This document shows positions 49,023-57,593 of a stretch of DNA of 61,662 nucleotides, piece after piece. The position numbers and the translations under genes are program-made. Origin of the DNA: Ottowia sp. (lineage in GTDB: Bacteria > Pseudomonadota > Gammaproteobacteria > Burkholderiales > Burkholderiaceae_C). The stretch spans positions 1 through 61,662 of the forward strand of contig JALOAS010000006.1 of NCBI GenBank assembly GCA_023228705.1, in the 5' to 3' direction. The first letter of the stretch is position 1. Each line of letters begins with the position of its first letter. The notes under the pieces are model-generated. The model was not told the origin of the DNA and did not search any database. It worked only from the letters and a program-made list of their open reading frames with translations.

Positions 49023-50003
49023 ATGACGCGACGCCATTCCCGAATCGCCGGTACCGGCAGCTTTCTGCCGCCACGACGGGTGAGCAACGAGGAACTGGCG
49101 GCGCAGCTGGCCGAGCGCGGCGTGCAGACGTCGGATTCCTGGATCGTCGAGCGCACGGGGATACACGCGCGCCACTTTGTCGACGATGGCGTCATGGCCA
49201 GCGACCTGGCGCTGGCCGCTGCGCAGGCCGCGTTGCAGGCGGCGGGGCTGACGGCCGATGCAATCGACCTCATCGTGGTGGCCACGTCGACGCCGGACAT
49301 GGTCTTTCCCTCCACCGCAGCCATCGTGCAGCGCAAGCTGGGCGTGGCTGGCTGCCCGGCGTTTGACGTGCAGGCGGTCTGCACGGGTTTCGTGTACGCG
49401 CTGACCGTGGCCGATGCCATGCTGGCCAACGGCAGCGCATCGCGCGCCCTGGTCATCGGCACCGAAGTCTTCAGCCGGCTGCTCGACTTTGACGACCGCG
49501 GCACCTGCGTGCTCTTTGGCGATGGTGCCGGCGCCGTGGTGCTCGAGACATCCGGGGAGCCCGGGATCCTGGCGACGGACCTGAACGCGGATGGCAGCTA
49601 CGCAGACATCCTGTGCGTGCCCGGCCATGTGGCCGGCGGCGGCATCCTGGGCAAACCGCTGCTGAAGATGGACGGGCGCGCCGTCTTCAAGCTGGCGGTC
49701 AACGTGCTGGGGCAGACGGCGCGCACCGTGCTGGACAAGGCCGGGCTTGCGCCATCGGACATAGACTGGCTGGTGCCGCACCAGGCCAACATCCGCATCA
49801 TGCAGTCTACGGCAAGGAAGCTGCACCTGTCCATGGACAAGGTGCTGGTCACCGTGGGCGAGCACGGCAACACGTCGGCGGCGTCGATTCCGCTGGCGCT
49901 GGACCAGGGCGTGCGCGACGGACGAATCCGCCCCGGGCACATCGTCCTGCTCGAGGGCGTTGGCGGCGGCTTCACCTGGGGGTCGGTGCTGTTTCGGGCG
50001 TGA
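49023..50003 (+). CDS. fabH: Beta-ketoacyl-ACP synthase III
   Basis: Starts fatty-acid synthesis by condensing acetyl-CoA with malonyl-ACP. The 326-residue protein has the catalytic triad: Cys120 in FDVQAVCTGFVYAL, His in LVPHQANIRI and Asn in GEHGNTSAASIP. ERTGIHARH marks the CoA site, and GVGGGFTWGSVLFRA is the usual C-terminus. First enzyme in the fab cluster that follows. Confidence 0.96.
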   Translation: MTRRHSRIAGTGSFLPPRRVSNEELAAQLAERGVQTSDSWIVERTGIHARHFVDDGVMASDLALAAAQAALQAAGLTADAIDLIVVATSTPDMVFPSTAAIVQRKLGVAGCPAFDVQAVCTGFVYALTVADAMLANGSASRALVIGTEVFSRLLDFDDRGTCVLFGDGAGAVVLETSGEPGILATDLNADGSYADILCVPGHVAGGGILGKPLLKMDGRAVFKLAVNVLGQTARTVLDKAGLAPSDIDWLVPHQANIRIMQSTARKLHLSMDKVLVTVGEHGNTSAASIPLALDQGVRDGRIRPGHIVLLEGVGGGFTWGSVLFRA

Positions 50004-50042
50004 CGGCGTGAAAGGCGGGTCAGCGGGTTTGGAAGAAGGGTG

Positions 50043-50987
50043 ATGACTGGATTTGCATTTGTTTTTCCGGGGCAGGGGTCGCAGTCGGTCGGCATGCTCG
50101 ATGCCTGGGGCGACAACGTCGTGGTCCGGCAGACGCTGCAGGAAGCGTCCGACGCACTGGGCGAGGACCTGGCGGCGCTGGTTCGTGACGGTCCGGCCGA
50201 CGCGCTGGCGCTGACCACCAACACGCAGCCGGTGATGCTGGCCGCCGACGTCGCGTGCTGGCGTGCCTGGCGCGCTGCCGGTGGCGCCTTGCCGCTGGCC
50301 GTTGCCGGGCATTCGCTGGGCGAGTACGCGGCGCTGGTTGCCGCTGGCGCGCTGACGCTGGCCGATGCCGTACCGCTGGTGCGGCTGCGTGCTGCCGCCA
50401 TGCAGGACGCGGTGCCGGTGGGGCAGGGTGCCATGGCCGCCATCATGGGTCTGGACGCTGACGTGATCCAGGGCGTGTGCGCGCAGGTGACCGCGGCGCT
50501 GGGCGCCGGCGAGGTGGTTGAAGCCGTCAATTTCAATACGCCGGTGCAAACCGTCATCGCCGGCAGCAGCCAGGCGGTGGAGCAGGCCTGCGCCGAGCTG
50601 AAGGCCGCAGGCGCCAAGCGCGCCGTGACGCTGCCCGTGTCTGCACCGTTTCATTCCCGGCTCATGAAGCCGGCTGCCGAGCGGCTGCGGCAGGCGCTGG
50701 CCGAGGTGCCGGTGGCGCTGCCGCAGGTGCCGGTGGTCAACAACGTGGACGTTGCCGTCGAGCAGGATGCCGACCGCATCCGCGATGCCTTGTACCGCCA
50801 GGCGTTTGGCCCGGTGCGCTGGGTCGAGACGGTCCAGCAGTTCAAGGCCATGGGCGCAACCGCCGTCATCGAGTGCGGCCCGGGCAAGGTGCTGGCGGGC
50901 ATGACCCGCCGCATCGATCGCGGGCTGGCCAGTGCCGAGCTCTGCGACCCGCAGACGCTGGCGCAGGTGCAGGACCTGCTTGGCTGA
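50043..50987 (+). CDS. fabD: Malonyl-CoA-ACP transacylase
   Basis: Transfers malonyl from CoA to ACP. The 314-residue protein begins GFAFVFPGQGSQSVGML and has the nucleophile Ser91 in AVAGHSLGEYAALVAAG, Arg in VRLRAAAMQDAVP and the catalytic His in VSAPFHSRLMKP. ATG 50043 is preferred to the GTG at 50040. It lies 39 bases after fabH and 35 before fabG. Confidence 0.96.
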   Translation: MTGFAFVFPGQGSQSVGMLDAWGDNVVVRQTLQEASDALGEDLAALVRDGPADALALTTNTQPVMLAADVACWRAWRAAGGALPLAVAGHSLGEYAALVAAGALTLADAVPLVRLRAAAMQDAVPVGQGAMAAIMGLDADVIQGVCAQVTAALGAGEVVEAVNFNTPVQTVIAGSSQAVEQACAELKAAGAKRAVTLPVSAPFHSRLMKPAAERLRQALAEVPVALPQVPVVNNVDVAVEQDADRIRDALYRQAFGPVRWVETVQQFKAMGATAVIECGPGKVLAGMTRRIDRGLASAELCDPQTLAQVQDLLG

Positions 50988-51022
50988 TTTGCCGTGAGCG
51001 GCAGCAACAGGAGGATTTGGAC

Positions 51023-51775
51023 ATGACGGAGGCAACACGGCCCGCCGCGCAAACCGCGCTGGTCACGGGTGCGTCGCGCGGTATTGGCGCGGCCATTGCC
51101 GGGGAACTGGCCAAGCGCGGCTTTCAGGTCGTGGGCACGGCAACGACCGAAGCGGGCGCCGGGCGCATCACCGAGGCATTGCAAAAATACAACAACTGCC
51201 GGGGCGCCTGTCTGGACGTCAACGACGGTGATGCGGCGGCGGCACTGGTCGCCGCCGTTGCCGGCGAGCACGGCGCGCTGCACGTACTCGTCAACAACGC
51301 CGGCATCACCCGTGACGGGCTGGCCATGCGCATGAAGGACGAGGACTGGGATGCGGTGCTGGACACCAACCTGAAGGCGGTCTTTGCCATGTGCCGGACC
51401 GTCATGCGACCCATGATGAAGCAGCGCTACGGCCGCATCATCAACATCACCAGCGTCGTGGGTGCCATGGGCAATGCGGGCCAGGCCAACTACGCGGCAG
51501 CCAAGGCGGGCGCGGCCGGCCTCACGCGTGCGCTGGCGCGCGAGCTGGCGCCGCGCGGCATCACCGTCAACAGCGTGGCGCCGGGCTTCATGGAAACCGA
51601 CATGACCGCCGCCCTGCCCGAGGCGCAGCAGGCTGCGCTGACCGCGCAGATCCCCATGCAGCGGCTGGGCACGCCCGCAGACGTCGCGCACGCCGTGGCG
51701 TTCCTGGCCGGCAAAAATGCAGGATATATAACAGGCCAGCAACTGCATGTCAATGGCGGCATGCTGATGGTCTGA
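51023..51775 (+). CDS. fabG: 3-oxoacyl-ACP reductase
   Basis: NADPH-dependent reductase of the elongation cycle. The 250-residue short-chain dehydrogenase has TGASRGIGAAIA and NNAGITRDGLAMRM, catalytic Ser in NITSVVGAMGN and the Tyr/Lys pair in YAAAKAGAAGLTRALA. NSVAPGFMETDMT and the FabG-type C-terminus GQQLHVNGGMLMV complete it. AGGAGG lies 8 bases upstream of ATG 51023. Confidence 0.96.
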   Translation: MTEATRPAAQTALVTGASRGIGAAIAGELAKRGFQVVGTATTEAGAGRITEALQKYNNCRGACLDVNDGDAAAALVAAVAGEHGALHVLVNNAGITRDGLAMRMKDEDWDAVLDTNLKAVFAMCRTVMRPMMKQRYGRIINITSVVGAMGNAGQANYAAAKAGAAGLTRALARELAPRGITVNSVAPGFMETDMTAALPEAQQAALTAQIPMQRLGTPADVAHAVAFLAGKNAGYITGQQLHVNGGMLMV

Positions 51776-51874
51776 GCAACCGTTGTGTTCCGGGGCCGCG
51801 GGGCCTGGTGAACTGTCCGATGCTGGCGCAGGCCAGTTAGAATTCAAACTTTCTACAAGGCTTAGAGGAAACCC

Positions 51875-52111
51875 ATGAGCGATATCGAAGCACGCGTCAA
51901 GAAAATCATCGCCGAGCAACTTGGCGTGGAGGAGTCGCAAGTCACCAATGAAAAGGCGTTTGTCGCTGACCTGGGCGCCGACTCGCTTGACACCGTGGAA
52001 CTGGTCATGGCGCTGGAGGACGAGTTCGGCATCGAAATTCCTGACGAGGATGCCGAGAAGATCACAACCGTGCAGGCAGCCATCGACTACGCCAACGAAA
52101 AGAAGGCCTGA
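51875..52111 (+). CDS. acpP: Acyl carrier protein
   Basis: Acidic 78-residue carrier whose Ser37, in DLGADSLDTVELVMALE, receives 4'-phosphopantetheine. The body is the usual four-helix bundle. GAGG lies 7 bases before the ATG. A TAGAAT at 51837-51842 may be the -10 of its own promoter, giving the high expression typical of acpP. fabF follows after 2 bases. Confidence 0.97.
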   Translation: MSDIEARVKKIIAEQLGVEESQVTNEKAFVADLGADSLDTVELVMALEDEFGIEIPDEDAEKITTVQAAIDYANEKKA

Positions 52112-52113
52112 GC

Positions 52114-53358
52114 GTGACGCAGCGCAGGGTGGTCGTGACTGGTCTGGGCTGCGTCAGCCCCGTGGGCAACACGGTTGCAGCCTCTTGGGACAATCTTCTG
52201 GCAGGGCGCTCGGGCATTGCCACGATCACCCAGTTTGACGCGACCGACTTTGCGGCGCAGATTGCGGGCGAAGTCAAGGATTTCGACGTGGCCCGGTTCC
52301 TGCCCGTCAAGGAAGCGCGGCACATGGCCCGGTTCATCCACCTGGGTATCGCCGCAGCGGACGAGGCGGTGGCCGATGCCGGCCTGCCCACCGGCGATGC
52401 GCTGTCTGAAGCGCAGGCGGTGCGCATAGGCTGCAACATCGGCTCAGGCATAGGCGGGCTGCCCACCATAGAAGACACGCAGACGGTGTATCTGGAGCGC
52501 GGGCCGCGCCGCATCTCGCCGTTTTTCGTGCCTTCGTCCATCATCAACATGGTCTCGGGGCACGTGTCCATACGCTTTGGCTTCCGGGGCCCCAACCTGG
52601 CCGTCACCACGGCATGCACCAGCGGGCTGCACGCCATCGGCCTGTCGGCGCGCATGATCGAGCATGGCGACGTCGACGTCATGCTGGCCGGCGGCGCCGA
52701 ATCCACCGTGTCTCCGCTGGGCATAGGCGGCTTTGCCTCGGCCAAGGCGCTGTCGGTGCGCAACGACGATCCGCAGACGGCATCGCGCCCCTGGGACCGC
52801 GACCGCGACGGCTTCGTGCTGGGCGAGGGCAGCGGCGTGCTGGTGCTCGAAGAGTACGAGCATGCCAGGGCCCGTGGCGCAAAGGTCTACGCCGAGCTCG
52901 TTGGCTTTGGCATGAGCGCGGACGCGTTTCACATGACCGCGCCAGACGTGGAGGGTCCGCGGCTTTCCATGGCCAACGCCCTGCACGATGCCGGCATCAA
53001 TCCGGGTGACGTGCAGTACCTCAACGCGCATGGCACGTCCACGCCGCTTGGCGACCTCAACGAGACCAAGGCCATCAAGGCCGCGTTCGGCGATGTGGCC
53101 CGGTCGCTGGTGGTGAACTCGACCAAGTCCATGACCGGCCACCTGCTGGGCGGTGCCGGCGGCATCGAGTGCGTGTTTACCGTGCTGGCGGTGCGCGAAC
53201 AGAAGAGCCCGCCCACGACCAACATCTTCAACCAGGATCCGGAGTGCGACCTGGATTACTGCGCCAATACGGCGCGGGACATGAAGATAGACATCGCGCT
53301 GAAAAACAATTTCGGGTTTGGCGGCACCAACGGATCGGTTGTTTTCAAGCGCATCTGA
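52114..53358 (+). CDS. fabF: Beta-ketoacyl-ACP synthase II
   Basis: Elongates acyl-ACP, including the temperature-dependent step to C18:1. The 414-residue protein begins at GTG (MTQRRVVVTGLGCVSPVGN), with catalytic Cys in VTTACTSGLHAIG and the two His in LNAHGTSTPLGD and KSMTGHLLGGAGG. NNFGFGGTNGSVVFKRI ends it. The GTG start leaves only 2 bases after the acpP stop, so translation is probably coupled. Confidence 0.96.
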   Translation: MTQRRVVVTGLGCVSPVGNTVAASWDNLLAGRSGIATITQFDATDFAAQIAGEVKDFDVARFLPVKEARHMARFIHLGIAAADEAVADAGLPTGDALSEAQAVRIGCNIGSGIGGLPTIEDTQTVYLERGPRRISPFFVPSSIINMVSGHVSIRFGFRGPNLAVTTACTSGLHAIGLSARMIEHGDVDVMLAGGAESTVSPLGIGGFASAKALSVRNDDPQTASRPWDRDRDGFVLGEGSGVLVLEEYEHARARGAKVYAELVGFGMSADAFHMTAPDVEGPRLSMANALHDAGINPGDVQYLNAHGTSTPLGDLNETKAIKAAFGDVARSLVVNSTKSMTGHLLGGAGGIECVFTVLAVREQKSPPTTNIFNQDPECDLDYCANTARDMKIDIALKNNFGFGGTNGSVVFKRI

Positions 53359-53672
53359 ACGCCACATGCGTCGGCGGTGGCTGGCCGCGCCCGGCACGTG
53401 CCCACAGCGGCCCGGTGCCATGGAGTCTTCTGACTGGAAACGATGCCCGGCAACACACAAGCGCATGACCGATGAAGAGGTTGAGCGTATTGCGTCCAGC
53501 GTTTGGCGTTCATTGTTCGCCAACGCCCACGCTTGACGCTTGACGCTTGACGCCAAACGTTCATCAAGGGCCGAGGTCATCGGTCATCCGGCACGCTGGC
53601 GATGCTTGCCCATAAGAGACGGTGAGCCTTGCAGGCGCGGCTTGGCCTTGCCGGGAACGAGGAGAGGATGCC
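53359..53672 (+). other. Intergenic region between fabF and the membrane-protein gene
   Basis: About 314 bases. It contains three perfect tandem copies of a 7-base unit ACGCTTG (53529-53549) plus a partial fourth. A short open frame ending at 53536 (containing MTDEEVERIASSVWRSLFANAHA) has no family match I recognise and is not called. A GAGGAGAGG ribosome-binding site precedes the next gene. Confidence 0.4.
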
Positions 53673-54131
53673 ATGGCGGCAAATGCATCGCTGGCGCCGC
53701 CGGCCAGCTTTGTCTCGGGCGCGACCCCACTGCTGGCAGCGGCGCTGCTCGCGCTCTGGAGCAGCGGCGCGCTGGTTGTTGCGCTGACGGTCTCACTGGG
53801 CGGGCTGAGTGGGCCGGCCCAGGCTGTTCTGGTGCTGCTCCTGGGCGCCGGCGCCGCGGCAAGCTGGCGTTTCTGGCGCGGCCAGACGCCGCAGCGGCTG
53901 GCCTGGGACGGCGGCAACTGGCTGCTCACCGACCCCGGCGTGGCGCCCGACCCGCGCCGGCATGCGGTTCATGTGGTCGTGGCGCTGGACCTGCAGCTTG
54001 CGCTGCTGCTGCGCAGCCGGACCGTTGCGCCGTCCGGGCGCAGCAGCTGGCTGTGGCTGCAGCGCGCCGATGATCCGCATCGCTGGCACGCGCTGCGCTG
54101 CGCGCTGTTCGCGGCGCCGGACCATGCCTGA
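53673..54131 (+). CDS. Uncharacterised membrane protein upstream of rpoE
   Basis: Protein of 152 residues: two adjoining hydrophobic helices (about 12-38 and 44-62), then a soluble C-terminal part (LAWDGGNWLLTDPGVAPD, VVVALDLQLALLLRS, SSWLWLQRADDPHRWHALRCALF). The layout is reminiscent of YgfX/CptA-type proteins, also small two-helix proteins ending in a Trp/His-rich region, but identity is too weak to name. It lies between fabF and rpoE. Confidence 0.7.
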   Translation: MAANASLAPPASFVSGATPLLAAALLALWSSGALVVALTVSLGGLSGPAQAVLVLLLGAGAAASWRFWRGQTPQRLAWDGGNWLLTDPGVAPDPRRHAVHVVVALDLQLALLLRSRTVAPSGRSSWLWLQRADDPHRWHALRCALFAAPDHA

Positions 54132-54316
54132 TTCCGACCCGGCCGGGTGGCGTGCAACACGCCCGTCCGGGGCAGGTCGCCGACGGCGGGTCCTGTATGC
54201 TATCGGCTTGTCCGATCCCTGCGTTCGCCCGTGCTGGCAGTCGGCAACGCGTTTTGCGCGCCGACCTGTCTTTTTGACCGGAAAAGCCAGCCTTTGCGAC
54301 GATTTTGCCGTTCCCC

Positions 54317-54949
54317 GTGATTGAAAAAAACAAAGAAGCAGGACCACCGCCCAACGAGGATGCGCTGCTGGTGCAGCGTGCGGCGGCAGGAGACCACAGG
54401 GCGTACGAGCTGCTGGTCATCAAGTACCAGCGGCGCATCGAGCGCCTGATCGGCCGGCTGGTCCGGGATACCGACCTGGTCCCCGATATCGCGCAGGAGA
54501 CGTTCATCCGCGCCTGGCGTGCGCTGCCGCAGTTTCGTGGCGAGGCGCAGTTCTACACCTGGCTGTATCGCATCGCGATCAATACGGCCAAGCGCACGCT
54601 GCTGGGTTTCAAGCGCGATCCGCTTGTGTCGGAGTCGGCGCTGCGCCCGGAATCGCGCGACGATGAAACTTATGGACTGGAAGATGAACTAATCAGTGAA
54701 TCAACGCCGGAGACGGAGCTGGCCGCACGCGAGGTGGCCGCCGCCGTCTCGGCCGCGATGGAAGAGCTGTCGGAAGACCTGCGCGAGGCCATCACCTTGC
54801 GCGAGGTGGATGGATTGAGTTATGAAGAGATCGCCGAAGCCATGGGCTGCCCCATTGGTACCGTGCGCAGCCGGATCTACCGGGCGCGCGAGGCCATCTC
54901 GACCAAGATCAGGCCGCTGTTGAGCCACCAGAGCGGCAAGCGATGGTGA
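54317..54949 (+). CDS. rpoE: RNA polymerase sigma-E factor (ECF, RpoE/AlgU type)
   Basis: Alternative sigma factor for envelope stress. The product is about 210 residues. Region 2 shows DHRAYELLVIKYQRRIERLIGRLV, DLVPDIAQETFIRAWRALPQFRG and FYTWLYRIAINTAKR. Region 4 shows EELSEDLREAITLREVDGLSYEEIAEAMGCPIGTVRSRIYRAREAI. No ATG fits: the start is GTG 54317 or TTG 54305, neither with a clear ribosome-binding site. The next genes are rseA and mucD. Membrane-sequestered by RseA until stress. Confidence 0.92.
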   Translation: MIEKNKEAGPPPNEDALLVQRAAAGDHRAYELLVIKYQRRIERLIGRLVRDTDLVPDIAQETFIRAWRALPQFRGEAQFYTWLYRIAINTAKRTLLGFKRDPLVSESALRPESRDDETYGLEDELISESTPETELAAREVAAAVSAAMEELSEDLREAITLREVDGLSYEEIAEAMGCPIGTVRSRIYRAREAISTKIRPLLSHQSGKRW

Positions 54950-54992
54950 GGCAGGCTTGCAACAGCAACGAGCGTTCAGTGAAAGAGCGGAC

Positions 54993-55676
54993 ATGAACAC
55001 GATGGACATGAACTCGAAGATGGGCATGGATGGCGTTCGCCAGCAGCTGTCCTGCCTGGTCGATGGCGAACTGGATGCAGCCGAGCTGGACGCGCTCCTG
55101 TCCGCCACGGCGCCCGATGAAGTTTCTGCCTGCTGGCAGGCGTACCAGGTCATCGGAGATGTGCTGCGCGCGCCCGAGCTGGCCGCCTGCGGCCGTGATC
55201 CGCAGTGGCTGGAGCAGTTCCGCCAGCGCCTGCAGGCGGAAGCAGGGGCGCCGGCGCTGCCCGCGACGGACGTGGCGCCAAAGCGGCACGTTGATCCGGC
55301 ACTGGCGCAGCAGCCGGCCGCCAACGATGGTGTCTTCCGCTGGAAGATGGTGGCCGGGCTCGCGTCGTTTGCCGCGGTGGCCGCCGTGGGCTGGAACCTG
55401 TTTGGCACGCTGCAGCCGGCGTCGGCGCCTGACGCAGCCGTGCTGGCGCAGAACGAGATTTCCGAGCCGGCGCCCGAGACGCGCAACGTGGCCTGGAACC
55501 AGGGACGCGTCCCGTCCAGGTTCTGGAGCCCTGCGCAGCCGCCCTACACCATGGTGCTGCGCAACCCGGAGCTGGACCGCATGCTGGCGCAGCGGGCCGG
55601 CAGCAACCCGGATCCGGCCGTGCAGCGCGCCAGTGAGTTTTTTCGCAACGCGGGCTACGAGGGCATGGAACGCTGA
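54993..55676 (+). CDS. rseA: Anti-sigma-E factor RseA
   Basis: Inner-membrane protein of 227 residues holding sigma-E inactive. The N-terminal cytoplasmic domain (QQLSCLVDGELDAAELDALLSA, CWQAYQVIGDVLR) matches RseA_N. A single helix near residues 113-131 (MVAGLASFAAVAAVGWNLF) is followed by a periplasmic tail. ATG 54993 is chosen; a TTG at 54957 is possible. The gene usually following, rseB, is absent: mucD begins 171 bases downstream. Confidence 0.88.
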   Translation: MNTMDMNSKMGMDGVRQQLSCLVDGELDAAELDALLSATAPDEVSACWQAYQVIGDVLRAPELAACGRDPQWLEQFRQRLQAEAGAPALPATDVAPKRHVDPALAQQPAANDGVFRWKMVAGLASFAAVAAVGWNLFGTLQPASAPDAAVLAQNEISEPAPETRNVAWNQGRVPSRFWSPAQPPYTMVLRNPELDRMLAQRAGSNPDPAVQRASEFFRNAGYEGMER

Positions 55677-55847
55677 CGCGGATTCCATGTCAGAAAACTG
55701 AGGCGGATGGACCTGCCCGGGCTCTCGCAGCAGCAACGCGATGCCGATGCCCTGACCGGCGACAGCTGGAACCGGTCTTCAGCGCCGGGCCTGTGCCTCC
55801 GGAATTCGGGTCTGTCCAGGCATTCCACGGCAACTACAGGAGTTGAA

Positions 55848-57368
55848 ATGAAAAAGCACACCATCAGGTACAACCGCTGGCTTGCTGCCGCGCTGTCGGC
55901 ATCGGTGATTGGCACGGTCAGTCTGGGACTGGGCATGGCGCCCGCGCTGGCCGAGACGCCCCAGGCGTCGCAAGCGGCGCAGAGCGTGCGCGGGCTGCCG
56001 GATTTTGTCAGCCTGGTCGAGGAAGTGGGCCCCAGCGTGGTCAGCATCCGCACCACCGAGCGGGTGCGCGTGCGCCGGTACGGCGGCGGCCTGGACGATG
56101 ACGACATGCAGGAGTTCTTCCGGCGCTTCTTCGGCGTCCCCATGCCCGGCATGCCGCACGCGGACCCGCGAAGCGAATCGCCGCAGCCGCCCGTGGAGCG
56201 CGAGGTACCGCGCGGCGTGGGCTCCGGGTTCATCATTTCTTCTGACGGCTACATCATGACCAATGCGCACGTCGTCGACGGCGCCGACGAGGTGTTCGTG
56301 GGCCTCAATGACCAGCAGGAGTACAAGGCCAAGGTCATAGGCATGGACAAGCGCACCGACATTGCGGTGGTCAAGATAGACGCCAAGAACCTGCCGGCGG
56401 TGCGCATCGGCAACGTGGACGACCTCAAGGTCGGCCAGTGGGTCATTGCCATCGGTTCGCCCTTTGACCTGGAAAATACCGTGACCGCCGGCATTGTCAG
56501 CGCCAAGTACCGCGACACCGGCGACTACCTGCCTTTCATCCAGACCGACGTGGCGGTCAACCCGGGCAACTCCGGCGGCCCGCTCATCAACATGTCCGGC
56601 GAGGTGGTGGGGATCAACAGCCAGATCTACTCGCGCTCGGGCGGGTTCATGGGCATCTCGTTTGCCATCCCGATTGACGAGGCCATGCGTATCGGCGACC
56701 AGCTGCGCAGCACCGGGCACGTCACGCGCGGACGCATCGGCGTGCGCATCGACCGCGTCCGGCGTGACGTGGCCGAATCAATAGGGCTGGACCGGCCGCG
56801 GGGCGCGCTGGTGGCCAGCGTTGAGCCCGATTCCCCGGCAGACAAGGCCGGCATAGAAGCAGGCGACATCATCCTGGAGTTTGACGGCAAGGAAATTGAA
56901 AAGGTGTCCGACCTGCCGCGGCTGGTCGGCAGCACGAAGCCGGACACCAAGACCACGATCACCGTGTTCCGGCGCGGCAAGGACCGCAAGCTGGACATCA
57001 CGGTGGGCCTGATGAAGCCGGAGGAGACCAAGGCCAGCGCGCGCAGCAGCGGCTCGTCGGGCGAGCCGTCCGAACTGCCCAGCGGCGCGGTGCAGGCGCT
57101 GGGCCTGACCGTGGCCAACATGACCGACGCCGAGCGCCGTGAAGCCAACGCGCCGCGTGGCGTCCAGGTCGAAGAGGTCGAAGGTGCTGCCGCGATCGCC
57201 GGCCTGCAGCCGGGAGACATCATCCTCAACGTGGGCAACACCGAGATCAACAATGTCGACGACTTCAAGGCGGCGGTCAAGGAAGCCGACCCGAGCAAGT
57301 CGATCAACATGCTGGTGCAGCGCGACGACCTGGTCCAGTTCGTGCTGATCCCGCGCAGCCAGCGCTGA
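55848..57368 (+). CDS. mucD: Periplasmic serine protease DegP/MucD
   Basis: Quality-control protease of 506 residues. The signal peptide is cleaved after ALA (near residue 35). The catalytic triad is His141 (MTNAHVVDGAD), Asp171 (KRTDIAVVKI) and Ser242 (NPGNSGGPLI). Two PDZ domains follow (RGRIGVRIDRVRRDVAESIGL onward, and VQVEEVEGAAAIAGLQPGDII). An Arg- and Asp-rich loop (RYGGGLDDDDMQEFFRRFFG) lies near residue 85. AGGAG precedes the ATG by 5 bases. Part of the sigma-E operon. Confidence 0.95.
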   Translation: MKKHTIRYNRWLAAALSASVIGTVSLGLGMAPALAETPQASQAAQSVRGLPDFVSLVEEVGPSVVSIRTTERVRVRRYGGGLDDDDMQEFFRRFFGVPMPGMPHADPRSESPQPPVEREVPRGVGSGFIISSDGYIMTNAHVVDGADEVFVGLNDQQEYKAKVIGMDKRTDIAVVKIDAKNLPAVRIGNVDDLKVGQWVIAIGSPFDLENTVTAGIVSAKYRDTGDYLPFIQTDVAVNPGNSGGPLINMSGEVVGINSQIYSRSGGFMGISFAIPIDEAMRIGDQLRSTGHVTRGRIGVRIDRVRRDVAESIGLDRPRGALVASVEPDSPADKAGIEAGDIILEFDGKEIEKVSDLPRLVGSTKPDTKTTITVFRRGKDRKLDITVGLMKPEETKASARSSGSSGEPSELPSGAVQALGLTVANMTDAERREANAPRGVQVEEVEGAAAIAGLQPGDIILNVGNTEINNVDDFKAAVKEADPSKSINMLVQRDDLVQFVLIPRSQR

Positions 57369-57386
57369 CCGCAGCGGCATGACCCC

Positions 57387-57415
57387 GCCCGGGGCCGGTG
57401 CAGCCGGCCCCGGGC
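57387..57415 (+). terminator. Strong GC hairpin after mucD
   Basis: GCCCGGGGCCGG (57387-57398) and its exact complement (57404-57415) around a 5-base loop: a 12-bp perfect stem 18 bases beyond the mucD stop. No U tract follows. Probably the end of the sigma-E operon. A TACAAT at 57504-57509 downstream is a possible -10 for lepA. Confidence 0.7.
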
Positions 57416-57593
57416 GTGCCTGCCTGCCGTTGCGCGGGTTGCAGCCGCGGCGGGTGCACCGGCGGATTTGGCGCGCAAGCCCGCAGGAGCGGCCGCCGCG
57501 CCCGTACAATCACACAAGTCTTTACCAATCCGACCATTGCCGTGGCCCGGCGCGCAGATGCTGCGTGCATCGCGCCCGTGTCACGCTTGTTTC

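Noticed and set aside
48894..51038. 714-codon minus-strand open frame opposite fabH-fabD
   Set aside because: Shadow of two well-identified fab genes; no family resemblance and no ribosome-binding site.
53459..53536. Short gene ending in SSVWRSLFANAHA after fabF
   Set aside because: No ribosome-binding site or recognised family, and it runs into the tandem heptamer.
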